DNA of 64,000 bases from Rodentibacter abscessus (GTDB taxonomy: Bacteria > Pseudomonadota > Gammaproteobacteria > Enterobacterales > Pasteurellaceae): positions 248,001-312,000 of the forward strand of contig NZ_AP038785.1 in assembly GCF_047160095.1 (NCBI RefSeq), in the 5' to 3' direction. Of this stretch, positions 33,749-42,237 are shown piece by piece. The position numbers and the translations under genes were made by a program. How positions within the stretch are numbered: position 1 is the first letter of the stretch; each line of letters opens with the position of its first letter. The notes below the pieces were generated by a model that was given only the letters and a program-made list of their open reading frames with translations, was not told the origin of the DNA and did not search any database.

Positions 33749-34539
33749 TGAAATAATTCCTCCACATAATCACTTGCCGGATAATGAAATTTCACCGGTC
33801 CGTCAGCTTCCCCTTTCAAGAATTGCAATACTTGCGGATCTTTACTTGCAAGTAATTGCTCGGAAGTCCCCTCTGCAATAACGTGTTTATCCGCAATAAT
33901 ATAAGCATAGTCGGCAATACTTAATACTTCCTGCACATCATGGGAAACCACTATGGAGGTGAGATTCAAGGCTTCATTCAAGCGTTTAATCAAACTCACA
34001 ATAACGCCCATACTAATCGGATCTTGCCCTGTAAAAGGCTCATCAAACATCATTAAATCAGGATCTAATGCAATCGCACGCGCTAATGCGGCACGGCGTG
34101 CCATACCGCCTGAAAGCTCGGACGGCATTAATTTTGCTGCGCCACGCAATCCCACCGCTTCCAATTTCATAAGTACGATCTGACGAATTAAACTTTCCGG
34201 TAAACGGGTATGTTCTCGAATAGGGAATGCTACGTTATCAAAAGTAGAAATATCCGTAAAAAGCGCACCGGATTGAAATAACATTCCCATACGTTTGCGC
34301 ACTTCATAAAGCTCACGATTGGAAAGATGACAAATATCTTTATCGTCAAACCGAATTTCGCCTTTTTCCGGATACAGTTGCCCACCGATTAACTTTAGCA
34401 GCGTGGTTTTTCCGATCCCTGACGGCCCCATAATTGCCGTAATTTTGCCTTTTTGAATTTTCAGATTCAGGTTATCGTAAATCACCCGCTCACCCCGTTT
34501 AAAGGTCAGGTTTTTGACTTCAATTAGATTTTGGTTCAT
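33745..34539 (-). CDS. mlaF: Phospholipid transporter ATPase MlaF
   Basis: A 264-residue ABC ATPase: Walker A GPSGIGKTT, signature LSGGMARR, Walker B LMMFDEPFTGQDP, H-loop SHDV. The LSGGMA(R/K)R variant is typical of MlaF-type ATPases. First gene of the mla operon. The 92 bases upstream hold an uptake signal (34615-34623) and separate it from the 3' end of lnt. Confidence 0.95.
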   Translation of the reverse strand: MNQNLIEVKNLTFKRGERVIYDNLNLKIQKGKITAIMGPSGIGKTTLLKLIGGQLYPEKGEIRFDDKDICHLSNRELYEVRKRMGMLFQSGALFTDISTFDNVAFPIREHTRLPESLIRQIVLMKLEAVGLRGAAKLMPSELSGGMARRAALARAIALDPDLMMFDEPFTGQDPISMGVIVSLIKRLNEALNLTSIVVSHDVQEVLSIADYAYIIADKHVIAEGTSEQLLASKDPQVLQFLKGEADGPVKFHYPASDYVEELFQ

Positions 34540-34631
34540 TAAAATCTCATTTCTGCTAAGTGTTTTTTAAAATCACTAATAATATCAATATGATGATGAG
34601 TTTCCCCACCAATAAAGTGCGGTCGTTTTGA

Positions 34632-36170
34632 CTATCGTTTTTGTGAAAGGTTCAGCCGATGGTGAACAAATTTCATCATACCGCGCAATACTAAAAACAA
34701 TAGCATCAAACCATAAAGCGGCAGATTACCAAGCACAGAATAAGGCGTTTTACCCTCAGTCGGCGCAATTTTGTGGGTTAATGTCGTTTCCACAAACTGA
34801 GGCGCTTGCGCCAAAATCTGCCCCTTTTCTCCGATAAACACGGTGATCCCCGTGTTAGTTGCACGAACCAAAGGCTTGCCTAACTCCAAAGCCCGCATTC
34901 TTGCCATTTGCAAATGCTGCCAAGGTCCAATAGAGTCCCCAAACCACGCATCATTAGAAATAGTAAGTAAATAGTCCGTGTCTTTTTTTAGGTTTTCACG
35001 CACTTGTTCACCAAAAATAATTTCATAGCAAATAGCCGGTGAAAAAGCACGATGTTTAGCCAATAAAGAAGGCTGTATCGCCTCACCGCTTTGGAAAGCG
35101 GACATCGGCAAATTAAAAACGGAATTTAACGGGCGCAATAAATTTTCTAGCGGCACGTATTCGCCAAAAGGCACAAGATGATGCTTGGCATAACGATTCG
35201 CAGTATCCAATTGATAAGGAAAATCAGGGTTTCCTGCCGTCACAATCGAATTAAGCAATTTACCTGATTTATCATCTTGATACACCGTCCCCACCATAAT
35301 TTCGGTTTTTGTTTCCCTTGCTGAACGATCAAGGGTCTCAAAAAACGGCACTATCGCATTTTCAAGGGTCGGCAAAGCCGATTCCGGTAGAATGATCAGA
35401 TCGGTCTTACCCAAATTTTCAGCGATTAATTTCTGATAAATTTCTAATGTGGAATAAAAATAGGCAGGATCCCATTTCAAATTTTGTTCAATATTCCCCT
35501 GCACTAAAGTGATGGAAATAGCTTTATCCTCTATTGATCTCACAAAATGGATACGTGATGAGTAGACGCCTAATCCCCCTACAACCGCTAACAATAAGAG
35601 ATTTACCGATACTAACTTAACATTTTTTATTTTGAGTAAAGCAAAAATAGCATTAAAAATAACCGCACTTGCCCATACGACAAAAAAAGTTAAACCCGTT
35701 ACACCAAAAATCGGAGCGATACCGGAAAACGGACCGTCAATTTGTGTATAACCGAACTGTAACCAAGGAAAACCGGTAAAAATCCAACCTCTGAGAAATT
35801 CGGTGAATGTCCAAATTGCTGCAAAAATGACCGCACTTTGCACCTGAAAACGTTGCACAATATAGGTGAAAAGCATCGGGTAAAGGGCGAGATAAGCAGA
35901 AAGCAGCCCCACCAATAAATAACTTATCTCTAAAGATGCGCCGCCGAATTGATGAATACTCACATTCAACCAATTTACACCGAAGCAGAAAAAAGCCATA
36001 GACCATAAAAACGCACCTAAAAGTGCGGTGGATTTTTTCGGAGTTTTTGCAACATAAAGTAACCCGAGAACGGATACATACGCTAATCCCCAATAATCAA
36101 AAGGAGAAAAGGCATAAACGCCGAGAATACCGGAAATGATAGCAATGAGGTAAACAGAATATTTTTTCAT
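34632..36170 (-). CDS. lnt: Apolipoprotein N-acyltransferase
   Basis: A 512-residue inner-membrane enzyme that adds the third acyl chain to lipoproteins. The N-terminal part has about six hydrophobic segments; the periplasmic nitrilase-like domain contains the catalytic Glu in LPESALP and the Cys in SPAICYEIIFGE, with a Lys expected between them. Also seen: TNTGITVFIGEKG. It follows corC on the same strand, the widespread lnt-corC pairing. Two or three uptake signals lie inside the gene. Confidence 0.94.
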   Translation of the reverse strand: MKKYSVYLIAIISGILGVYAFSPFDYWGLAYVSVLGLLYVAKTPKKSTALLGAFLWSMAFFCFGVNWLNVSIHQFGGASLEISYLLVGLLSAYLALYPMLFTYIVQRFQVQSAVIFAAIWTFTEFLRGWIFTGFPWLQFGYTQIDGPFSGIAPIFGVTGLTFFVVWASAVIFNAIFALLKIKNVKLVSVNLLLLAVVGGLGVYSSRIHFVRSIEDKAISITLVQGNIEQNLKWDPAYFYSTLEIYQKLIAENLGKTDLIILPESALPTLENAIVPFFETLDRSARETKTEIMVGTVYQDDKSGKLLNSIVTAGNPDFPYQLDTANRYAKHHLVPFGEYVPLENLLRPLNSVFNLPMSAFQSGEAIQPSLLAKHRAFSPAICYEIIFGEQVRENLKKDTDYLLTISNDAWFGDSIGPWQHLQMARMRALELGKPLVRATNTGITVFIGEKGQILAQAPQFVETTLTHKIAPTEGKTPYSVLGNLPLYGLMLLFLVLRGMMKFVHHRLNLSQKR

Positions 36171-36180
36171 AAAAAACGAG

Positions 36181-36198
36181 GGGCGTATGCCTACGCCC
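36181..36198. promoter_or_regulatory. Hairpin between corC and lnt
   Basis: GGGCGTA-TGCC-TACGCCC, 10 bases upstream of the lnt start. There is no T-run on the minus strand, so it may be a translation- or stability-related hairpin rather than a terminator. Confidence 0.4.
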
Positions 36199-36201
36199 TT
36201 T

Positions 36202-36248
36202 GATGTATCAATTTAAAAATAGATGTATCAATTTAAAAATAAATGTAT
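36202..36248. repeat. 20-bp tandem repeat between corC and lnt
   Basis: ATGTATCAATTTAAAAATAR occurs twice in direct tandem, with a third partial copy (ATGTATGTAAAT). Confidence 0.8.
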
Positions 36249-36281
36249 GTAAATACGCACGATAAAAACGGAGAAAGCAAA

Positions 36282-37181
36282 TTACGCCGTTTTTTCTTCC
36301 GAAGCTTCCATCTCCGACAAACGCTCATCCGGTACGGTAACACGAAGCTGAATTAAACGGCGACTATCAGCGGAAGTCACTTTAAATTGCAGATTTTCTA
36401 AAGTAATTTCTTCACCGCGTTTCGGCAAATAACCGAAAGCCTGCATTACCAAACCGCCGATGGTATCCACTTCTTCATCATCAAAACGGGTGTTGAATTG
36501 GGCGTTAAAATCATCAATATCCGTTAGCGCACGCACCGCATAGGTATGACGTGAAAGCTGGCGAATATCGGCGATTTCTTCTTCATCGAATTCATCTTCA
36601 ATATCACCCACAATTTGTTCCAAAATATCTTCAATCGTCACCAGCCCGGATACCGCGCCAAATTCATCGACCACAATCGCCATATGAAAACGCTCCGAAC
36701 GGAAATCTTTCAACATTCTATCGACCCGTTTACTCTCCGGTACAATTACAGCAGGGCGTAAAAGTTTCGATAAATCAAATTCTTCCGCATCTTCACGCAA
36801 AAATTTCAGCAAATCTTTCGCATGTAAAATACCGGCGATATTATCCCGATCATCCGCATCGGCAATAACAGGAAAACGTGAATGCGCCGATTCAATAATC
36901 GTATTCAAACAAATACTTAAATCTTCTTGCTCTTCAATAAAAACAATTTGAGAGCGAGGAATCATAATATCACGCACGCGAAGCTCGGCAATTTCCATCA
37001 CGCCTTCAATCATTTCACGGGTATTTTGATCGATGAGATCATTTTGTTCAGAATCACGAATCACCTCGACAAGCTCTTCACGATTTTTTAGTTCGCCTTG
37101 AAAAAAGCGACTAAATAAAGATTGGAAAAAAGGCTTTTTAATACTTTCTGATTGAGTTGAATTTTGCTGTTCTTCGTTCAT
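36282..37181 (-). CDS. corC: CorC/YbeX-type CBS-domain protein
   Basis: A 299-residue cytoplasmic protein: an N-terminal acidic region, two CBS domains (about 70-190; VRDIMIPRSQIVFI and RMLKDFRSERFHMAIVVDEFGAVSGLVTIEDILEQIVGDI) and a C-terminal CorC/HlyC transporter-associated domain (about 210-290). It is linked to magnesium and cobalt efflux and is a neighbour of lnt in many gammaproteobacteria. No transmembrane DUF21 domain is fused. Confidence 0.92.
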   Translation of the reverse strand: MNEEQQNSTQSESIKKPFFQSLFSRFFQGELKNREELVEVIRDSEQNDLIDQNTREMIEGVMEIAELRVRDIMIPRSQIVFIEEQEDLSICLNTIIESAHSRFPVIADADDRDNIAGILHAKDLLKFLREDAEEFDLSKLLRPAVIVPESKRVDRMLKDFRSERFHMAIVVDEFGAVSGLVTIEDILEQIVGDIEDEFDEEEIADIRQLSRHTYAVRALTDIDDFNAQFNTRFDDEEVDTIGGLVMQAFGYLPKRGEEITLENLQFKVTSADSRRLIQLRVTVPDERLSEMEASEEKTA

Positions 37182-37293
37182 AGTTGTCTTAGCAGTCTAT
37201 TTTCATTTCGACAAGAGAACCGCTATTCTACAAGCTAAGCGATATAAAAGTAAGCTTAATTTGCAAAAGTTCGGTCAATTTTAGCGGTATTAC

Positions 37294-37470
37294 ATTATTA
37301 TGTAGCAATTGCACAAATCATCGATATTATGTATCAGCTGCACAAAACAGAGTAGGATGTGTTAGCCAAAGGCGTAACGCACCGTTAACCCTAAGTTTGG
37401 TGCGTTACGGCAAGCCTAACGCCCCCTACATTTGAATTAAAAACAACCTTTTGTGCAAGTTTTACCGCAC
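37294..37470. repeat. Composite intergenic repeat element
   Basis: Two successive copies of the outer motif (ATTATGTAGCAATTGCACAAA at about 37298, TATTATGTATCAGCTGCACAAAA at about 37325) are followed by an inner palindrome GGCGTAACGCACC / GGTGCGTTACGGC (about 37370-37410) and a reversed TTTTGTGCAA at 37449. The inner hairpin with flanking GTAGG / CCCCCTAC is of a kind found widely in bacterial intergenic repeats. Confidence 0.6.
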
Positions 37471-37475
37471 TTTTC

Positions 37476-38498
37476 TTATAAGAACCTAAACTCCGTCCAC
37501 TGATAATACCGTTCTCCGGCTTTTTGAATACCGCCGTAATTTTGCCATTCGGGGTGATTCGGTGTATCCGGTAGGCATTGGGTTTCTAGTGCGATACCTG
37601 AAAAATCGGCATACTGTTCACTGTTTCTTGTCGGTGTTCCCATAAGGTAATTTCCGGTATAAACCTGTAATGCTGCCTGAGAAGTGCGTACTTCTAAACT
37701 TAGATCAGCGTTTGGTGAGGTAAGCAATGCGCACGGTTTTTGCCAAGCTTTATTAACGATAAAAGAATGATCGTATCCCTTGACGAGCAGTTGTTCGCCT
37801 TGCAAAAAATCTTGCTTAATGGGTTTTGCAAGACGAAAATCAAAACTTGTTCCCACCACGTGTTTCAGCGGGGAGTTAGGAATACCTTCGTTATCAACCG
37901 GTAAATAGAAATCGGCATTTAAACGTAGGCTGTGTTCACGTACATCGGAGCCTTGTTCGGCATTTTCTAAGTTAAAATAAGCGTGATTGGTGAGGTTTAA
38001 AGCGGTATCTTTATCACTCACGCCTTCATATTCGATTTTTACGCTATTTTCCTCCGTAAGGCTGTATGTAACCGCCACTTCTACATTACCGGGAAAGCCT
38101 TGATCGCCATCAGCGGAAAAAAGTGAAAAACGCACGGAATTTTCACCGCACTTTTCAATCGCCCAACGCCGCTTGTCAAAGCCTTCACCGCCATGCAGTT
38201 GGTGTTTCCCTTGATTTGCCGTAAGATGAACTTTCTCCCCCTTTAATTCAAATTGCGCATTGGCGATACGATTTGCATAACGCCCCACACTTGCGCCTAA
38301 ATAGGCTTGCTGAATGGGATAATCTTCAATTTTACAGCCCAACAATACTTCGCGTAATTCACCGTTCACCGGCACTTGGCAAGAGAGCCAAGTCGCCCCC
38401 CAATCCATCACTTTGATGCGCATTCCTTTTTGATTTTGCAATGTTATAACTTGGTACGGCACGCTATCCGGCGCATTGAAAATTGTTTTTTCGATCAT
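37476..38498 (-). CDS. galM: Galactose mutarotase
   Basis: A 340-residue aldose 1-epimerase interconverting alpha- and beta-D-galactose, feeding GalK. Seen: the N-terminal WGATWLS strand, ANRIANAQF, the catalytic His in LTNHAYFNLE, and the catalytic Glu in ALETQCLPDTPNHP near the C-terminus. Last gene of galT-galK-galM; 9 bases after the galK stop. Confidence 0.95.
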   Translation of the reverse strand: MIEKTIFNAPDSVPYQVITLQNQKGMRIKVMDWGATWLSCQVPVNGELREVLLGCKIEDYPIQQAYLGASVGRYANRIANAQFELKGEKVHLTANQGKHQLHGGEGFDKRRWAIEKCGENSVRFSLFSADGDQGFPGNVEVAVTYSLTEENSVKIEYEGVSDKDTALNLTNHAYFNLENAEQGSDVREHSLRLNADFYLPVDNEGIPNSPLKHVVGTSFDFRLAKPIKQDFLQGEQLLVKGYDHSFIVNKAWQKPCALLTSPNADLSLEVRTSQAALQVYTGNYLMGTPTRNSEQYADFSGIALETQCLPDTPNHPEWQNYGGIQKAGERYYQWTEFRFL

Positions 38499-38507
38499 TA
38501 TTTTCCC

Positions 38508-39662
38508 TTAAATCACACGCACACCTTGCGATGCGGTACAGACATAAAATGTTTCTTTTAATCCGGTCGTTTTTTCATAATTCTCGGCAATAATCTTGCG
38601 TATGGATTCGACTTTAGAATGCGGCGCAAGTGCAACGATACAGCCGCCGAAACCACCTCCCGTCATCCGAGCTCCGCCGGTTTTTCCGATAACGAGCTGC
38701 GCAAGCTCAACAAGGTAATCAATTTGTGGAACGGTAATTTCAAAATCATCTCGCATTGAATCGTGCGATTGTGCCATTAATTCACCTAAGCGGGTTAAGT
38801 CATTGTGTTTCAAGGCTTGTACCGCATCCAACACCCGTTGATTTTCCGTCACAACATGACGGGCACGTTTTGCGACGAGGGGATCAAGTGCGGTCAATTC
38901 CGCTTCTTTTTCTTTAAATTGCGCCACCGATACATCGCGCAAGGCTTTTACGCCGAAAAATTCGGCTGCCCGTTCACATTGTCGGCGGCGGGTATTGTAT
39001 TCTCCCGTCACTAAATCATGTGGAACATTGGAATTAACGATAATGACCGACACATCATTAGGCACGGGAGTCGGTAGGGTTTCAAGGCTACGGCAATCAA
39101 TCATTAACAGATGATCTTCTTGTCCGAGGGCAGAAATAAGCTGATCCATATTGCCACAATTTGCCCCCACAAATTGGTTTTCGGCTTTTTGACCGTTAAG
39201 GGCGATATCCGTATGAGAAAGCGGTAAATCGCCCAATTGTTGACAAAATTTGCCTACCGCCACCTCTAATGAAGCAGACGAACTTAAGCCCGATGAAAGC
39301 GGCACATTACCGGAAATTACAAGATCTGAGCCTTGTTTGAAATCAGGACAACGTTCTTGAATAAATTTCACCACACCGCGCACATAATTTGCCCATTTAT
39401 GAGGGCTTTTTTCAATCGTTTCATCAAGAGAAAATTCATCGGTTTCATCAAGATCGGCTGCGTAAACATTCCAACGATGATCATCGCGTTTTATACCGGT
39501 AACCGCCGTACCGAAATTAATGGCGCAAGGCATAACAAAGCCATCATTGTAATCGGTGTGTTCACCGATAATATTGACCCGTCCCGGGGCATAAGTCGTT
39601 AATGTCGGTTGTGTGTTGAATTTTTGGGTGAAGATTTGTTGAGCTTGTTGGATTGACGTCAT
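38508..39662 (-). CDS. galK: Galactokinase
   Basis: A 384-residue GHMP kinase that phosphorylates galactose at C1. Seen: the galactokinase signature GRVNIIGEHTDYNDGF, the ATP-binding PLSSGLSSSASLEVA, the catalytic Asp region CGNMDQLISALGQ, and the C-terminal GARMTGGGFGGC. Cytoplasmic. Preceded by 128 bases after galT that contain a strong hairpin (39721-39770). Contains an uptake signal at about 38886. Confidence 0.96.
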   Translation of the reverse strand: MTSIQQAQQIFTQKFNTQPTLTTYAPGRVNIIGEHTDYNDGFVMPCAINFGTAVTGIKRDDHRWNVYAADLDETDEFSLDETIEKSPHKWANYVRGVVKFIQERCPDFKQGSDLVISGNVPLSSGLSSSASLEVAVGKFCQQLGDLPLSHTDIALNGQKAENQFVGANCGNMDQLISALGQEDHLLMIDCRSLETLPTPVPNDVSVIIVNSNVPHDLVTGEYNTRRRQCERAAEFFGVKALRDVSVAQFKEKEAELTALDPLVAKRARHVVTENQRVLDAVQALKHNDLTRLGELMAQSHDSMRDDFEITVPQIDYLVELAQLVIGKTGGARMTGGGFGGCIVALAPHSKVESIRKIIAENYEKTTGLKETFYVCTASQGVRVI

Positions 39663-39720
39663 ATTATTTTTTTCCTTCCGAAATACTTAGAATAATGAAT
39701 GATCTTCAATAAAATATCAC

Positions 39721-39770
39721 TTTTCCTTTGGGGAAATAGGCTGTATCAATTGATTTTTCCCCAAAGAAAA
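39721..39770. promoter_or_regulatory. Intercistronic hairpin between galT and galK
   Basis: Arms TTTTCCTTTGGGGAAA and TTTTTCCCCAAAGAAAA pair with one bulge around a 17-base loop. It could stabilise or process the gal mRNA or cause partial termination. Confidence 0.5.
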
Positions 39771-39790
39771 GGCTGTTAACCGTGGGCAAT

Positions 39791-40864
39791 TTATTTTTTC
39801 ACTTCCACGCAGACAAAAGCGTCTCTTTCCTTATAATGAACCTCTGCTAAATTTCTCAATCTTTCCGCGGCTTGCTCCGCCGTCAAATCCCGCTGACTTT
39901 CACCAAGCATTTCATACCCTACCATAAATTTACGTACGGTTGCAGAGCGTAATAACGGCGGATAGAAATGGGCGTGAAGTTGCCAGTGTTCATTATCTTC
40001 ATCATTAAATGGCGCAGCGTGAAAGCCCATTGAATAAGGAAATGAAGTTTCAAATAAATTATCGTATTTCGTTGTCAGTTTCTTCAAAATCACGGCTAAA
40101 TCTTTTGCTTGCGCATCAGTAAGTTCCGTCAAACGTTTTACATGGGCTTTTGGAAGTAATAAGGTTTCAAAAGGCCATACCGCCCAATAAGGCACGAGAG
40201 CTACCCAATGTTCGGTTTCTACGACAATACGTTCTTTTAGTGCCAATTCACGTTTTACATAATCCAGCAGCATAACAGAACCCTGTTTATTCAAATAATC
40301 ACGTTGCGTGCGATCCTCACGGGCAACTTCGTTCGGTAAAAAACTATTCGCCCAAATTTGACCGTGCGGGTGCGGATTAGAACAGCCCATTGCCGCTCCT
40401 TTATTCTCAAAAATTTGCACCCACGGGTATTTTTGTCCGAGCTCAAGAAGCTGTTCTTGCCAAACTTTGATCACCTCTTCAATCTCAAGTGCGGTCAATA
40501 ATGGCAGAGTTTTGCTATGATCCGGTGAAAAACAAATTACGCGACTTTCCCCACGAGCTTGTGAGGATTGAAATAAGGGATCGCCGGATTTTTCAGGTTC
40601 CGGCGTATTTTCAAGCAATGCAGAAAAATCGTTTTTAAACACATAAGGCTTGTGATAATCAGGATTCTGTTCACCGGTAATGCGTTTATTACGAGGGCAA
40701 AGATAACAATCGGGATCATAACTTGGTTTTTGTTCCTCACCCGCTTTTTCTTGCTGTCCTTGCCACGGGCGTTTAGCACGATGCGGAGAAACCAATACCC
40801 ATTGATCAATTAAAGGATTATAGCGGCGATGCGGATGATCTGTCGGTTCAAACATTTCACTCAT
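39791..40864 (-). CDS. galT: Galactose-1-phosphate uridylyltransferase
   Basis: A 357-residue HIT-superfamily enzyme that swaps UMP between UDP-glucose and galactose-1-phosphate. Seen: the zinc-site cysteines in CYLCPRNKR, and the catalytic His in GCSNPHPHGQIWA. The start is the ATG at 40864 (MSEMFEPTDH), with AGGAGC upstream; an ATG three codons later is an alternative. First gene of galTKM; a GalR-type operator lies just 19 bases upstream. No galE is seen here, so the epimerase must lie elsewhere. Confidence 0.96.
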   Translation of the reverse strand: MSEMFEPTDHPHRRYNPLIDQWVLVSPHRAKRPWQGQQEKAGEEQKPSYDPDCYLCPRNKRITGEQNPDYHKPYVFKNDFSALLENTPEPEKSGDPLFQSSQARGESRVICFSPDHSKTLPLLTALEIEEVIKVWQEQLLELGQKYPWVQIFENKGAAMGCSNPHPHGQIWANSFLPNEVAREDRTQRDYLNKQGSVMLLDYVKRELALKERIVVETEHWVALVPYWAVWPFETLLLPKAHVKRLTELTDAQAKDLAVILKKLTTKYDNLFETSFPYSMGFHAAPFNDEDNEHWQLHAHFYPPLLRSATVRKFMVGYEMLGESQRDLTAEQAAERLRNLAEVHYKERDAFVCVEVKK

Positions 40865-40882
40865 TTAAAGCTCCTTTATTAT

Positions 40883-40896
40883 TGTAAACGGTTACA
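40883..40896 (-). promoter_or_regulatory. GalR-type operator at galT
   Basis: TGTAAACGGTTACA, a near-perfect palindrome of the LacI/GalR operator class, just upstream of the galT start. Confidence 0.7.
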
Positions 40897-40937
40897 TAAA
40901 ATAATATGTGTAAGATAGCAAATTAGAAAAAATAAAC

Positions 40938-40953
40938 CGTGATCTACGTCACA
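40938..40953. promoter_or_regulatory. CRP-like site, galT-galR region
   Basis: CGTGATCTACGTCACA matches TGTGA-N6-TCACA at 9 of 10 positions. Its distance to galT suits activation of galTKM. Confidence 0.65.
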
Positions 40954-40978
40954 AAATAAAAATATAGCCGAATTTTTT

Positions 40979-40994
40979 TGTGATCTTGGTTACA
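40979..40994. promoter_or_regulatory. Second CRP-like site, galT-galR region
   Basis: TGTGATCTTGGTTACA matches the CRP consensus at 9 of 10 positions. Confidence 0.55.
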
Positions 40995-41002
40995 AATAAA
41001 AA

Positions 41003-41016
41003 AGTAACCGTTTCCA
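41003..41016 (+). promoter_or_regulatory. GalR-type operator near galR
   Basis: AGTAACCGTTTCCA resembles the operators at 40883 and 42113. It would allow galR autoregulation, or looping with the galT operator 120 bp away. Confidence 0.55.
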
Positions 41017-41076
41017 ATTTTATTTAAAAATCGCTATGATAATTTCATCGTCATTGAGTAAATGAGACTATTTCCT

Positions 41077-42078
41077 ATGAGTACTATCCATGATGTTGCC
41101 GAACTCGCTAATGTTTCTGTCGCCACGGTATCCCGTGTTTTACATAATCATACTTCCGTTAGTCAAAAAACACGTATTGCCGTTCAAAATGCGATTGCCC
41201 AATTAGGTTATCAACCCAATGCAAACGCACAGGCGCTTGCCGTACAAAATACCGACACTATCGGTGTTGTCGTGACAGATGTAACCGATACTTTTTTTGC
41301 AATTCTTGTTAAAGCAGTAGATAAGGTGGCGGAAGTACATAATAAAAGTATTTTAATCGGTATAGGATACCATCATGCTGAAAAGGAGCGTGAGGCAATC
41401 AATACGTTATTGCGCAAGCGTTGTAGCTGTTTAGTCGTGCATTCTAAGGCACTTTCCGATGAAGAATTAATCAGCTATTTAGAAAGGGTGAACGGTATGG
41501 TGATTATCAATCGGGTTATCAAGGGCTATGAAAATCGCTGCGTAAGTTTGGATAATCAAAAAGGAACTTATCTTGCAACGGAAATGCTCATTCGTTATGG
41601 ACATAAAAAAATTGCGTATATCGGCTCTGATCATGCTATTTCTGACGAAGCGGAGCGTAAAATAGGCTATCTTAAAGCATTAAAGGCACACAATTATCCT
41701 ATTGTTGAACATGCCATCACCCATAATTCTCCCGATTTTGAGGGAGGTGAACAAGCTATGATTGATTTACTCAGTTACAACAAGGATTTAACGGCGGTTG
41801 TCGCTTATAACGACTCTATGGCTGCGGGGGCAATCTCCGTATTAAATGAAAACAATATCAATGTACCAAGTCAATTTTCCATCATCGGTTTTGATGATAT
41901 GCCAATTGCGCGCTATCTTATTCCAAAATTAACAACCGTTCGCTATCCTATTGATTTAATGGCAACTTATGCCGCTAATTTAGCCTTGAGTTTAGTTGAT
42001 GAAAACGTTCTTCCACCGGCAATAATCCAATTTAATCCTACGTTAGTACGTCGCTTTTCTGTCGAATCTATTGATTAA
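41077..42078 (+). CDS. galR: LacI-family regulator, GalR/GalS-like
   Basis: A 333-residue regulator: an N-terminal LacI helix-turn-helix with hinge (STIHDVAELANVSVATVSRVLHNHTSVSQKTR), then a periplasmic-binding-protein-like ligand domain ending IPKLTTVRYPIDLM. It lies between galTKM (divergent) and mglBAC (downstream, same strand), with matching operators in front of both. This makes it the galactose regulator; GalS would be an equally fair name. The start at 41077 (MSTIHDVA) is preferred to 41062. Confidence 0.88.
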   Translation: MSTIHDVAELANVSVATVSRVLHNHTSVSQKTRIAVQNAIAQLGYQPNANAQALAVQNTDTIGVVVTDVTDTFFAILVKAVDKVAEVHNKSILIGIGYHHAEKEREAINTLLRKRCSCLVVHSKALSDEELISYLERVNGMVIINRVIKGYENRCVSLDNQKGTYLATEMLIRYGHKKIAYIGSDHAISDEAERKIGYLKALKAHNYPIVEHAITHNSPDFEGGEQAMIDLLSYNKDLTAVVAYNDSMAAGAISVLNENNINVPSQFSIIGFDDMPIARYLIPKLTTVRYPIDLMATYAANLALSLVDENVLPPAIIQFNPTLVRRFSVESID

Positions 42079-42080
42079 AT

Positions 42081-42096
42081 TGTGATGAAGGTCACA
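42081..42096 (+). promoter_or_regulatory. CRP site upstream of mglB (distal)
   Basis: TGTGATGAAGGTCACA, a perfect match to TGTGA-N6-TCACA, centred about 50 bp upstream of the proximal site, i.e. near -91. Confidence 0.85.
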
Positions 42097-42112
42097 AATT
42101 TTAATATTCTTT

Positions 42113-42126
42113 TGTAATCGTTTCCA
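42113..42126 (+). promoter_or_regulatory. GalR-type operator upstream of mglB
   Basis: TGTAATCGTTTCCA lies between the two CRP sites, centred near -60 from the predicted start. The placement would let the repressor interfere with CRP or RNA polymerase. Confidence 0.65.
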
Positions 42127-42130
42127 TTTA

Positions 42131-42173
42131 TGTGAGTTTGATCACAGATTCAAATGTACTTGTTGAGTATAAT
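42131..42173 (+). promoter_or_regulatory. mglB promoter with proximal CRP site
   Basis: CRP site TGTGAGTTTGATCACA at 42131-42146 (perfect half-sites) and -10 TATAAT at 42168-42173. With a start near 42180 the CRP site is centred at -41.5, the class II position. Confidence 0.85.
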
Positions 42174-42237
42174 TTTTAACGAGTTGCAGTAATGGGCAAC
42201 ATATTTAATTAACCTCAACTTTTTATAGGAGCGTTTT

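Noticed and set aside
37330..37433. Short spaced repeats resembling a CRISPR array
   Set aside because: The repeats are few, inverted as well as direct, and belong to a hairpin element; there are no cas genes or regular spacers.
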